NCBI GenBank assembly: GCA_963846475.1
Contig: CAWJVZ010000004.1
Span: forward strand, 1,674,001 to 1,738,000
Direction: 5' to 3'
Length of the DNA stretch: 64,000 nt
Source: DASWJZ01 sp963846475
GTDB lineage: Bacteria > Pseudomonadota > Alphaproteobacteria > Rhizobiales > Afifellaceae
Shown here in pieces: positions 8,329-15,782 of the stretch (position 1 is its first letter; every line of letters begins with the position of its first letter). The position numbers were made by a program, and so were the translations under genes. Below the pieces are notes generated by a model. It did not search any database. It had not been told where the DNA came from and saw nothing but the letters and a program-made list of their open reading frames with translations.

Positions 8329-9633
8329 TCAGACCAACACGGGCTGCGCCTTGAGGCCGGCCGATCCAAAAATCTTGAGATAACGCTCCACCTCGGCGGG
8401 ATCGCCCGTCGCCTTCGCCGGATTGTCGGACAGCTTTACCGCGGGGCGGCCGTCGGCGCTGGTCACCTTGCAGACCAGCGAGATGGCATCGAGCCCGTCG
8501 AGCGGTTCGGGCGCGCAGCCGCGGAAATCGTTGGTCAGATTGGTGCCCCAGCCAAAGCTCACGCGCACCTTGCCATCGAAATGCCGGTAGGTGGAGACGA
8601 TCGTCTCCACGTCGAGCGCATCGGAAAAGACCAAAAGCTTTTCGCGCGGGTCGCGGCGCTTGGACCGCCACCATTTCAGGACCATGTCGCCGCCCTCGAT
8701 CGGCGGCAGCGAATCCGGCCGAAAGCCCGTCCAGTCGGCCACCCAGTCGGGCGCGTTCCTGAGGAAGGCGGCCGTCCCGAACGTGTCCGGCAGCACGATG
8801 AGCAGGTTGCCGCCGTAATAGAGCTGCCAGTCCTGCAGCACCTTGTAGGGAGCCAGGCGCAGCGCCTCCTCGTCCTCCGCCAGCGCCGCCAGCACCATCG
8901 GCAGCTCATGGGCGTTGGTGCCGATCGCTTCGAGGTCGTTGTCCATCGCCAGGAGCACGTTGCTGGTGCCGGCGAAGGCGGGCCCGAGCCCCTCCTTGAG
9001 CGCCTCCACGCACCAGCGCTGCCACAGGAAGGAGTGCCGGCGGCGCGTGCCGAAATCGGAGATCCGCAGGTCTTCCAGGGTCTTCAGCCGCTCCACCTTG
9101 TCCCACAGCTTGGCCTTGGCGCGGGCATAGAGGACGTCGAGCGCGAACTGCCCCATGTCCTTCAGCGCGGCGCGCGAGCGGAGCTCGTTGATGATGGCGA
9201 GCGCCGGGATCTCCCACATGGTGGTGTGCGTCCACGGCCCGTAGAAATCGAGCACGAACTGCCCGTCGCGGCGCGTGAGCTCGTATTCGGGCAGCCGGAA
9301 CTCCGCGAGCCAGGCCAGGAAATCCGGCCCAAAGATCTGCTGCCGCCCATAAAACGTGTTGCCGGCGAGCCAGATCAGCTCCTTCTTGCCGAGGCGGAGC
9401 GTGCGCGCATGGTCGAGCTGCTCGCGGAGCTCGCCTTCGTCCAGATCGTCGGCCAGGCGGACGCGCCTGGTGCGGTTGATCAGCGAGAAGGTCGCCTGCA
9501 CTTGCGGGTAGAGGCCGCGGATCATCTGCAGCATCAGGAGCTTGTAGAAATCCGTGTCGAGGATGCTGCGGACGATCGGGTCGAGCTTCCAGGTGTGGTC
9601 GTGGACCCGTTTGGCGATGTCGGTGACGGCCAT
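8329..9633 (-). CDS. pncB: Nicotinate phosphoribosyltransferase
   Basis: A 434-residue enzyme joining nicotinate and PRPP to make nicotinate mononucleotide in the Preiss-Handler NAD salvage pathway. It opens with the hallmark ILDTDFYKLLMLQMI, has DFGTRRRHS in mid-protein, GTNAHELPMV (the His of this motif is phosphorylated in the family), and VSFGWGTNLTND near the C-terminus. The length matches bacterial PncB. ATG at 9633 (MAVTDIAKRV) was preferred over the upstream frame, which lacks similarity. It stands alone on the minus strand; the next gene downstream in that direction is the SIR2-like protein, across a repeat block. Confidence 0.95.
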   Translation of the reverse strand: MAVTDIAKRVHDHTWKLDPIVRSILDTDFYKLLMLQMIRGLYPQVQATFSLINRTRRVRLADDLDEGELREQLDHARTLRLGKKELIWLAGNTFYGRQQIFGPDFLAWLAEFRLPEYELTRRDGQFVLDFYGPWTHTTMWEIPALAIINELRSRAALKDMGQFALDVLYARAKAKLWDKVERLKTLEDLRISDFGTRRRHSFLWQRWCVEALKEGLGPAFAGTSNVLLAMDNDLEAIGTNAHELPMVLAALAEDEEALRLAPYKVLQDWQLYYGGNLLIVLPDTFGTAAFLRNAPDWVADWTGFRPDSLPPIEGGDMVLKWWRSKRRDPREKLLVFSDALDVETIVSTYRHFDGKVRVSFGWGTNLTNDFRGCAPEPLDGLDAISLVCKVTSADGRPAVKLSDNPAKATGDPAEVERYLKIFGSAGLKAQPVLV

Positions 9634-9887
9634 GGCGCCCTTTGATGGCCCGAACGGCGCGGGATTGCTAGATGCGGGCCATCCTCCGCCGGACTCCGCA
9701 GGCGCCGCAGCGCCGTTCAACGGCTGCGCCGCTTCGCCTCACCTTCGGCCGGAGCCAACACCGGATCGCGTCGTTAACCCCATGTTAGCCATGGACTGGA
9801 CAGAGTTGCAGTTTAGACTTGCAGATTCCAGATTAGAAATGTTCGCGCCGGCCGTCCGGCAACCGCTTAAAACAGAACACGGAAATT

Positions 9888-10265
9888 ATGGCCGCAGCCC
9901 TCAATCGAAGCCGTGCACATCGCGATCCGATCGGCCAGCTCGAAGACGACCTGAAGCAGGCGGCAGGCGATCCGCTGCGCTTTCCACGCACGAGCAAGCT
10001 TCTCTCGGCGGGCGCGCCGCAACAGGCGAAGAAAATGGTCGAGGAAGCGACCGAGCTGGCCATCGACGCGGTGCGCAACGACCGCGAGGCAGCTTTGCTC
10101 GAGGCCGCGGACCTCCTCTACAACCTGGTCGTTCTCCTGCAGGGCATGAATATCCGCTTCGAGGATGTCTGCCGCGAGCTGGAACGCCGCCGCCTGGCTT
10201 ACGGCATTGCGGCCAAGCAGCCCAAGGCGGGCGGCAATCCCGTGGACCTCACCTCGGTCAAGTAG
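9888..10265 (+). CDS. HisE-like phosphoribosyl-ATP pyrophosphohydrolase
   Basis: A 125-residue all-alpha NTP-pyrophosphohydrolase. KMVEEATELAIDAVRND and LLEAADLLYNLVVLLQGM carry the EExxE and ExxD magnesium-binding pairs of the MazG/HisE superfamily, and FEDVCRELERRR resembles the HisE C-terminus. HisE performs the second step of histidine synthesis, but no other his gene is nearby, so this may be a stand-alone paralog with another nucleotide substrate. Start ATG at 9888. It is divergent from pncB with about 250 bp between them. Confidence 0.75.
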   Translation: MAAALNRSRAHRDPIGQLEDDLKQAAGDPLRFPRTSKLLSAGAPQQAKKMVEEATELAIDAVRNDREAALLEAADLLYNLVVLLQGMNIRFEDVCRELERRRLAYGIAAKQPKAGGNPVDLTSVK

Positions 10266-10385
10266 CCCGGTCCGCTCCGTCCTCGTCTGCCCCTCGCGCT
10301 TTTCGTCTCGACCCTGCCGCGCCGCCGATGTAGCAGAGCGGCAATACGGCGCCGGACGGGTTTTCCGGCCAGGAGGGCAACGACG

Positions 10386-11345
10386 ATGAGGACGATCACC
10401 TATGGTTTGCTGACGGCACTCGCTTTGGCAGGGATCGGCGGCGCGGCGGCAGAGCCCAAGACGGTCGCGATCACGGCGATCGTCGAGCATCCGGCGCTCG
10501 ACGCGGTGCGCGACGGCATCAAGAAAGGCCTGGCCGACGCCGGCTATGCCGAGGGCACCGACGTGACCTTCACCTATGAGACGGCGCAGGGCAACCCGGC
10601 GACCGCCGCACAGATCGCCCGCCAGTTCGTCGGCGATGCCCCGGCGGCGATCGTGGCGATCTCGACGCCGTCGGCGCAGGCGGCGGTCGCGGCCACCAAG
10701 GACATCCCGGTGATCTTCTCCGCCGTGACCGACCCGGTGGCAGCGCAGCTGGTCGCCTCCATCGACCAGCCGGGCGGCAACGTCACCGGCGTATCGGACA
10801 TGTCGCCGATCGGCGATCATGTGTCGCTGATCCGCGAGATCACGCCCGATGTGAAGCGGCTCGGCGTCCTCTACAATCCGGGCGAGGCGAATTCCGTCTC
10901 CTCGGTTGACGCGCTGAAGACGGCGGCCAGCGCGGCCGGGATCGAGGTCATCGAGGCGCCGGCCAACAAATCGGCCGACGTGCAGGCCGCGGCGCGCTCG
11001 CTGATCGGCAAGGTCGACGCCATCTACGTGCCGACCGACAACACCATCGTCTCGGCTTTCGAGTCGGCGGTGGGCGTCGCCAACGAGGCGAAGCTGCCGC
11101 TCTATGCCGGCGACACCGACAGCGTCGCGCGCGGCGCGCTGGCCGCCGTCGGCTTCAACTATTTTGATGTCGGCGTGCAGACCGCGGCGCTGGTCGACCA
11201 GGTGCTCAAGGGCCAGAATCCCGGAACGATCCCGGTGGTTTTCGCCTCCGGCACCGACCTGCAGGTGAACAAGAAGACTGCCGACGCGATCGGGGTCATG
11301 CTGCCGCAGGCGGTGCTCGACCGCGCCAGCAAGGTCGTCGAATAG
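10386..11345 (+). CDS. ABC transporter substrate-binding protein (TrpX-like)
   Basis: A 319-residue periplasmic protein of the 'ABC transporter substrate binding' family (TrpX type). The signal peptide MRTITYGLLTALALAGIGGAAA ends near residue 22. Then come VAITAIVEHPALDAVRDGI, the AIVAISTPSAQAA segment, VTGVSDM and the C-terminal PLYAGDTDSVARGALAAVGFNYFDVG, all characteristic of this two-lobed fold. Streptococcal TrpX binds aromatic amino acids; the ligand here is unknown. The permease follows 59 bp downstream and the ATPase overlaps it, so this is a complete three-gene importer. Start ATG behind GGAGGGCAACG. Confidence 0.9.
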   Translation: MRTITYGLLTALALAGIGGAAAEPKTVAITAIVEHPALDAVRDGIKKGLADAGYAEGTDVTFTYETAQGNPATAAQIARQFVGDAPAAIVAISTPSAQAAVAATKDIPVIFSAVTDPVAAQLVASIDQPGGNVTGVSDMSPIGDHVSLIREITPDVKRLGVLYNPGEANSVSSVDALKTAASAAGIEVIEAPANKSADVQAAARSLIGKVDAIYVPTDNTIVSAFESAVGVANEAKLPLYAGDTDSVARGALAAVGFNYFDVGVQTAALVDQVLKGQNPGTIPVVFASGTDLQVNKKTADAIGVMLPQAVLDRASKVVE

Positions 11346-11404
11346 CGCGCGCCGATTTCAGGGCGGCGGGGAAGGCCCGCCGCTTTATCCGCATCGCGCC
11401 AAAA

Positions 11405-12286
11405 ATGTCCGCCATCGCCTTCTTCGGGGCCGTCGAGCTCGGCCTCGTCTATGCCTTCGTGGCGCTGGGCGTGTTCCTGTCGTTCCGGGTGCTCGATTTC
11501 CCCGATTTGACGGTCGACGGCTCGTTCCCGCTCGGCGCGGCGGTGGCGGCGGTCAGCCTGATCCACGGCTGGAACCCCTGGGCCGCCACGGGACTCGCCT
11601 GCGTTGCCGGCGCGACGGCCGGCTTCGCCACCGCCTTCGTCAGCGTGCGCTTCCGCATCCTGCATCTCCTGGCGTCCATCCTCACCATGATCGCGCTGTT
11701 CTCGATCAACCTCCGCATCATGGGGCGGCCGAACGTTGCGGTGCTCAACCAGGAGACCGTGCTCACGCCGTTCTATGGGCTGGGCGTGCGGGACTACCTC
11801 GTCCGCCCCGGCTTCCTCCTCCTGCTGGTGGCCGGGGTTTCCATCCTGCTGGCGCTGTTCCTGAAGAGCAATGTCGGGCTGGCGATGCGCGCCACCGGGG
11901 CCAATCCGCGCATGGCGCGGGCGCAAGGGGTGCGGGTCGGCGCGGCGATCATGGCCGGCGTGGCCCTCTCCAACGCCCTGGTGGCGCTCGCCGGGGCGCT
12001 GTTCGCCCAGACCAACGGCTTTGCCGACGTGACCTCCGGCCTCGGCACCATCGTGGTCGGCCTCGCCGCGGTCATTGTCGGCGAGACGCTGCTGCCGCGG
12101 CGCGGCATGTTCGTCGCCGTCGTCGCCTGCGTCCTCGGCTCGGTCCTCTACCGTCTCGCCGTGCAGCTGGCGCTGACCCTCGATTTTCTGGGCATCCGCG
12201 CCTCCGACCTCAACCTCGCCACCGCGCTCCTCGTCCTCTTCACGCTGATCCTGCCGCGGCTGCGGCAGCGGGGCGCGCCGGCGTGA
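11405..12286 (+). CDS. ABC transporter permease (TrpY-like, BPD_transp_2)
   Basis: A 293-residue hydrophobic protein with about eight membrane spans, of the branched-chain/LivH-type permease superfamily used by TrpXYZ systems. FRVLDFPDLTVDGSFPLGAAV near the start and AMRATGANPRMARAQGV in the middle are typical; the latter is the cytoplasmic loop that meets the ATPase. ATG at 11405; the stop overlaps the GTG start of the ATPase gene (GTGA), indicating translational coupling. Confidence 0.9.
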   Translation: MSAIAFFGAVELGLVYAFVALGVFLSFRVLDFPDLTVDGSFPLGAAVAAVSLIHGWNPWAATGLACVAGATAGFATAFVSVRFRILHLLASILTMIALFSINLRIMGRPNVAVLNQETVLTPFYGLGVRDYLVRPGFLLLLVAGVSILLALFLKSNVGLAMRATGANPRMARAQGVRVGAAIMAGVALSNALVALAGALFAQTNGFADVTSGLGTIVVGLAAVIVGETLLPRRGMFVAVVACVLGSVLYRLAVQLALTLDFLGIRASDLNLATALLVLFTLILPRLRQRGAPA

Positions 12287-13077
12287 TTTCCGTCGAGAAC
12301 CTCTCCGTCGTCTTCAACAAGGGCACGCCGCTGGAGCGCCGCGCGCTGAAGGGCGTATCGCTGAACGTGGCGAACAGCGAGTTCTGCTCGGTGATCGGCT
12401 CCAACGGCGCGGGCAAGTCGACGCTCCTGTCGGCGCTGGCCGGCGACGTCCTGCCGGAATCCGGAAAGATCGTGCTGTCCGGCCGCGACGTGACGCGGCT
12501 CTCCGCCGAGCGGCGGGCGGGATTGGTGGCGCGCGTCTTCCAGGATCCGCTCGCCGGCAGCTGCGCGCAGCTCTCCATCGGCGAGAACCTGGCGCTCGCG
12601 GCGAGCCGCGGCCGCCGGCGCGGCCTCGGGCCGGCGCTCGGGCGCAAACGCCTGGCGCTGATCACCGAGCGCGTCGCCGAGCTCGGCATCGGGCTGCAGC
12701 ACCGGCTCAGCCAGCCGATGGGCTCGCTCTCCGGCGGCCAGCGGCAGGCGCTCGCCCTGGTCATGGCGACGCTCGCCCCCTCCTCCATCGTGCTCCTCGA
12801 CGAGCACACCGCGGCGCTCGACCCGGCCAACGCGGAATTCGTGCTGGCGCTCACCGCCACGCTTGCCCAGCGCTTCGGCCTCACCGTGCTGATGGTGACG
12901 CATTCGATGCGCCAGGCGCTCGATCTCGGCACCCGCACCATCATGCTGCACGAGGGTGAAATCATCTTCGAGGTCCGCGACCCGGAGCGCCGCGCGCTCA
13001 CCATCGAGGACCTCGTGGCAAAATTCCGCAAGGCCCGCGGCCAGGAGCTCGCCGAGGACCGCCTGCTGACGGGGTGA
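12283..13077 (+). CDS. ABC transporter ATP-binding protein (TrpZ-like)
   Basis: A 264-residue ATPase with Walker A SNGAGKSTLL (~residue 42), Q-loop RVFQDPLAG, signature SLSGGQRQAL, Walker B IVLLDEHTAALD (Glu and H after the Asp, as in LivF/TrpZ-type ATPases) and switch His in VTHSMRQAL. It powers the importer formed with the two preceding genes. GTG start at 12283 overlaps the permease stop by four bases. Two strong hairpins and a REP unit follow the stop. Confidence 0.92.
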   Translation: MISVENLSVVFNKGTPLERRALKGVSLNVANSEFCSVIGSNGAGKSTLLSALAGDVLPESGKIVLSGRDVTRLSAERRAGLVARVFQDPLAGSCAQLSIGENLALAASRGRRRGLGPALGRKRLALITERVAELGIGLQHRLSQPMGSLSGGQRQALALVMATLAPSSIVLLDEHTAALDPANAEFVLALTATLAQRFGLTVLMVTHSMRQALDLGTRTIMLHEGEIIFEVRDPERRALTIEDLVAKFRKARGQELAEDRLLTG

Positions 13078-13081
13078 TTTA

Positions 13082-13285
13082 ACCTTCTCCCACCCAACTC
13101 GGGTGTTCCCGAGTTGGGCACCAATTAGGACCGAAGTCGGAAGCATCCGACTTGGAGCTGGAGAAGGTGGCTGCGGAGCCGCCGGATAAGGGCGTACGGC
13201 GGCGGTGGGTAGCACGCTTATCGCGAGCGCTTTACGCCCTCACCCGTCGCCTTCGGCGACACCCTCTCCCCACGGGAGAGGGTTT
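13082..13285. repeat. Hairpin pair and REP-like palindrome after the TrpXYZ-type operon
   Basis: CCCAACTCGGG-TGTT-CCCGAGTTGGG (13093-13118) is a perfect 11-bp stem, and AAGTCGGA-AGCA-TCCGACTT (13134-13153) a perfect 8-bp stem. Both sit inside an outer pair CCTTCTCCCA / TGGAGAAGG. A further unit at 13227-13285 has CCCTCACCCG and the near-palindrome CCCTCTCCCCACGGGAGAGG. The first hairpin could end the upstream operon, but it lacks a T tract. Confidence 0.6.
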
Positions 13286-13435
13286 AGAGCTCCGTTCATT
13301 TCTCCGCCGCCCCGCCGACGCAACAATCCGGGCGTTCAGCGAAACCATTTCCCCCCTCGCGCGTAATGAGCCCGAAGCAGGCCGGCCCTAGCTTTGCGGA
13401 TCAAGAGAACCCTGCATGGGTCGAGGGAGCGTCAG

Positions 13436-13825
13436 ATGGATACGCAGACGAAGAAGGTGCTGGCCCTGGTAGCACTGATCGTCACGACCGGTATCGCGAC
13501 TGTCGAGCTCACCCGGGATCCGGCCCGCGCCGACCCGCTTGTCCCGACCGACAGCATCGTCGCCTATGCCGACACGCGCGTCGACGACGTGTTCCGCATC
13601 GTCGCCGAGATGCCGCCCGTCGAGCCCGTTGCCATCCCGATGGCGGAGAAAGGCGACCTGCTGCCGATCGGCTGCGCCGGCCCATTCCGCGCCGACGTGC
13701 AGGCGGAATGCATCGACACCGCATACGAAGTGGCCGCCGAGCCGAGCCTCGTCGTGGAAACCCGCACCGGCGAGGCAAGCTCCGTGCTGATGCGGCTCGA
13801 TGCAATGACCGTGGCGGGCTTCTAG
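13436..13825 (+). CDS. Small exported or membrane-anchored protein, unknown
   Basis: A 129-residue protein with an N-terminal hydrophobic segment KVLALVALIVTTGIATVEL (signal peptide or anchor) and a periplasmic domain with two cysteines (IGCAGPF and AECID) that could pair. ATG at 13436 follows GGGAG; the frame extends upstream without a ribosome site. It stands alone between the TrpXYZ-type operon and the convergent cupin gene. I do not recognise the family. Confidence 0.6.
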   Translation: MDTQTKKVLALVALIVTTGIATVELTRDPARADPLVPTDSIVAYADTRVDDVFRIVAEMPPVEPVAIPMAEKGDLLPIGCAGPFRADVQAECIDTAYEVAAEPSLVVETRTGEASSVLMRLDAMTVAGF

Positions 13826-13855
13826 CCCCAGGCCCGGCGGGTCCGGCTGAAGAGG

Positions 13856-14257
13856 TCAGCTCATCGCGGAATATTGCTCGTCGGTGACGTGTTCCAGCCA
13901 GGCGACCGCCGCGCCGTCGAGCGCCTCCTGCATGGCCAGGTGCGTCAATCCCGTCGTTGGGCTGGCGCCGTGCCAGTGCTTTTCGCCCGCCGAAAACCAG
14001 ATCACGTCGCCGGCGCGGATCTCGCGGATCGGCCCGCCCCAGACCTGCGCCCGACCGGCGCCCATGGTGACGTAGAGCGTCTGCCCGAGCGGATGCGTGT
14101 GCCACGCCGTGCGGGCGCCGGGGTCGAAACGCACCAGCGTGGCCCTGAGGCGTGCCGGCGCCGCGGCCTCAATGATCGGATCCTGCCACACCGTTCCGGT
14201 GAACCAGTTGGCCGGCCCGCGCCGCGACGGCACCGATCCGCACGCCTTGATCTCCAT
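13856..14257 (-). CDS. Cupin protein ((R)-mandelonitrile lyase/quercetinase-like)
   Basis: A 133-residue single-domain cupin. Motif 1 is GARTAWHTHPLGQTLYV (metal ligands His, His, Gln/Glu position) and motif 2 is AGDVIWFSAGEKHWHGA. The sequence pattern NWFTGTVWQDPII...TAWHTHPLG is typical of the small cupins annotated as hydroxynitrile-lyase-like or carboxymuconolactone-associated; the natural substrate is generally unknown. ATG at 14257 (MEIKACGSVP) follows GGAGAG. No operon partner. Confidence 0.8.
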   Translation of the reverse strand: MEIKACGSVPSRRGPANWFTGTVWQDPIIEAAAPARLRATLVRFDPGARTAWHTHPLGQTLYVTMGAGRAQVWGGPIREIRAGDVIWFSAGEKHWHGASPTTGLTHLAMQEALDGAAVAWLEHVTDEQYSAMS

Positions 14258-14315
14258 GTCGGCTCTCCAAGTCTCCGCGCCAGCTACGGAAGGCCTGTCC
14301 TGCGGCGGGGTCAAG

Positions 14316-14352
14316 GGATAGGGGAGGCCGACTCGCGGAACGCGAGCGGGTG
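14316..14352. repeat. Left half of a REP composite split by IS110
   Basis: GGGGAGGCCGACTCGCGG continuing to GCGAGCGGGTG matches the inverse of the REP unit at 8227-8285. The missing remainder resumes at 15478 on the far side of the IS110 element, so one original repeat was split. Confidence 0.7.
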
Positions 14353-14369
14353 AGCGACTGTCTTGGCTG

Positions 14370-15299
14370 TCAAGCGCTTTGCCATGGTCTGCGGTCTCGA
14401 AGAATGGCGTTGAGGATGGTCAGCAGCTTGCGGGCCGTGGCGACGAGGGCGACGAGCTTTGGCTTTCCGGCGGCGACCAGGCGGTCGCGGAAGGCTTTGA
14501 GTTCGGGGTTGTGCCGGGCGGCGACCATGGCGCCGAGGAAGAGCGCGCTGCGCACGTCGGCTCTGCCGCCGCCGATGAAGCTCTTGCCTTTCCACTGCCC
14601 GGACTGGCGGGTCCATGGGGCGAGGCCGGCCAGGGCTGCCACCTGGCGGCGGTCGAGGCTGCCGAGCTCCGGCAGCTCGGCAATGAGCGTGCGGGCGATG
14701 ACCTTGCCGATGCCGGGCACGGAGGCGAGCAGATCCTCCTTCGCCCGCCAGGCCGGCGAGCCGCGCACGGTCTCGTCGATGTCGCTCTCCAAGCTGGAGA
14801 GCTCCTTCTGCAGGGCGGCGAGAAGGCGGGCGATGCTTTTCAGCAAGCGCTTGTTGGTCAGCCGCTGTTGCCTTTGCCGCTCGGCGCCGATCATGGCGAC
14901 GATCTGCCGGCGGCGGGCGACGAGATCGGCAAGGAGCCGCGTCTCCTCGTCCGGCAGCGGCCGTATCGCCGGCTTGGTCGCCTCGGCGAAGTGGGCGATC
15001 ACGGCGGCGTCGATCGGGTCGGTCTTGGCCCGCCGCCCGAGCGCCTGCGCGAAGGAACGCACCTGCGCCGGGTTGACCACCACGACGGCCAGCCCGGCCG
15101 CCGCCAGGCTCGCTGCCACCACCGTTTCGTATCCGCCGGTCGCCTCCACCGCTATCGCCGCAGGAGCAAGCGGCACGAGCCGGGCGATGAGGCTGTCGAG
15201 CCCCTCGGCATTGCGCCCTACTGCGAAAACCTCGCCGGTCGGCCGCACCGCCACATCCAACTGGTCTTTCGAAACATCGATACCAACGATGGCGTCCAT
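14370..15299 (-). CDS. IS110-family transposase (DEDD recombinase)
   Basis: A 309-residue transposase. The N-terminal RuvC-like domain opens AIVGIDVSKDQLDVAV (first catalytic Asp), then AIAVEATGGYE and AKTDPIDAAVIAHFA supply the later acidic residues. The C-terminal Tnp_20 domain has SVPGIGKVIARTLIAELPE and LAGLAPWTRQSGQWKGKSFI followed by GGRADVRSALFLGAM, containing the conserved region of the serine nucleophile. Length is normal for IS110 and the frame is intact, so the copy may be active. ATG at 15299 (MDAIVGIDVS) follows GGGAGA. The preceding 178 nt encode the likely bridge RNA. Confidence 0.95.
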   Translation of the reverse strand: MDAIVGIDVSKDQLDVAVRPTGEVFAVGRNAEGLDSLIARLVPLAPAAIAVEATGGYETVVAASLAAAGLAVVVVNPAQVRSFAQALGRRAKTDPIDAAVIAHFAEATKPAIRPLPDEETRLLADLVARRRQIVAMIGAERQRQQRLTNKRLLKSIARLLAALQKELSSLESDIDETVRGSPAWRAKEDLLASVPGIGKVIARTLIAELPELGSLDRRQVAALAGLAPWTRQSGQWKGKSFIGGGRADVRSALFLGAMVAARHNPELKAFRDRLVAAGKPKLVALVATARKLLTILNAILRDRRPWQSA

Positions 15300-15477
15300 C
15301 TTCTCCCATCCTTGCGCAAGCGGGCTTCGCTGGCGGCCCAAGCGACTGTTCGGGTTCGATGGAACGACGGGCGATGACCCACGCTCACCCACGGCTTGGC
15401 GTCCCTCAGGGTCGTCGGTCTCTCGCCCGCCACCGCGCCGGCCATCATGCCAGAGTCGGCCAAATGAGAGTTACAAG
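15300..15477 (-). ncRNA. Candidate bridge RNA of the IS110 element
   Basis: The non-coding left end between the CT core and the transposase start is 178 nt, about the size of the IS621 bridge-RNA region. Read on the minus strand it contains, in order: GACCCT (15413-15408), identical to the left target half; GGGTGAG (15390-15384), complementary to the right half CTCACCC; ACAGTCGCT (15349-15341), identical to the element's right end plus core; and CAAG (15314-15311), complementary to the left-end CTTG. This order (target guides, then donor guides) is that of IS621-type bridge RNAs. Transcription ends are not known. Confidence 0.72.
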
Positions 15478-15670
15478 GGTCACCAATCGTGGAGCGCGGC
15501 TTCGGGCAACCCTCACCCGGTTCCGCGCTGCGCGCGGACTCGACCTCTCCCGTCCCGGGCCTGTTGCGAAATAGAACAAGGTTCTCGTTTCGATTCCGAG
15601 GAGTTCCTTTCGGATTCGGAAATGTTCCTTCGGATTCTGAATTTCGCAACAGTCCCGTCCCGGGAGAGGA
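15478..15670. repeat. Right half of the split REP composite, carrying a MITE
   Basis: Resumes the repeat with GGTCACCAATCGTGGAGCG, then GGGCAACCCTCACCCGG, and ends in the palindrome CCTCTCCCGTCCCGGG...GAGAGG, which is interrupted by the second MITE copy. This composite has therefore received two independent insertions (IS110 and MITE). Confidence 0.7.
15560..15653. mobile_element. 94-bp MITE, copy 2
   Basis: Same sequence as the copy at 8059-8152 except for the last base. It is bounded by CCTGTTGCGAAAT / ATTTCGCAACAG and flanked by the 11-bp direct repeat CCCGTCCCGGG (15549-15559 and 15654-15664). The target is the reverse complement of the first copy's target, i.e. the same REP palindrome entered in the other orientation. 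Confidence 0.8.
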
Positions 15671-15782
15671 GAAAAGCGCGCCTTGGTCCATATGCCATGC
15701 GCAGGCTGGACAAGAGCGGCGTAAGCCGATCAAATTCGGCCGACGGGGCAGTTGGCTCCGATCTCCGGGAGGGGAACGCACC

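Larger units (their letters stand above)
14355..15477 (-). mobile_element. IS110-family insertion sequence inserted in a REP
   Basis: The ends were set by comparing the split REP with the intact copies at 7011 and 8227. On the minus strand the filled site reads GACC-CT-TGTAAC at the left end and ACAGTCG-CT-CACCC at the right end, whereas the empty sites read GACC-CT-CACCC. This is a clean insertion with a CT core and no target duplication or inverted repeats, as expected for IS110. The element is about 1.12 kb with one transposase gene and a 178-nt non-coding left end. Confidence 0.88.
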
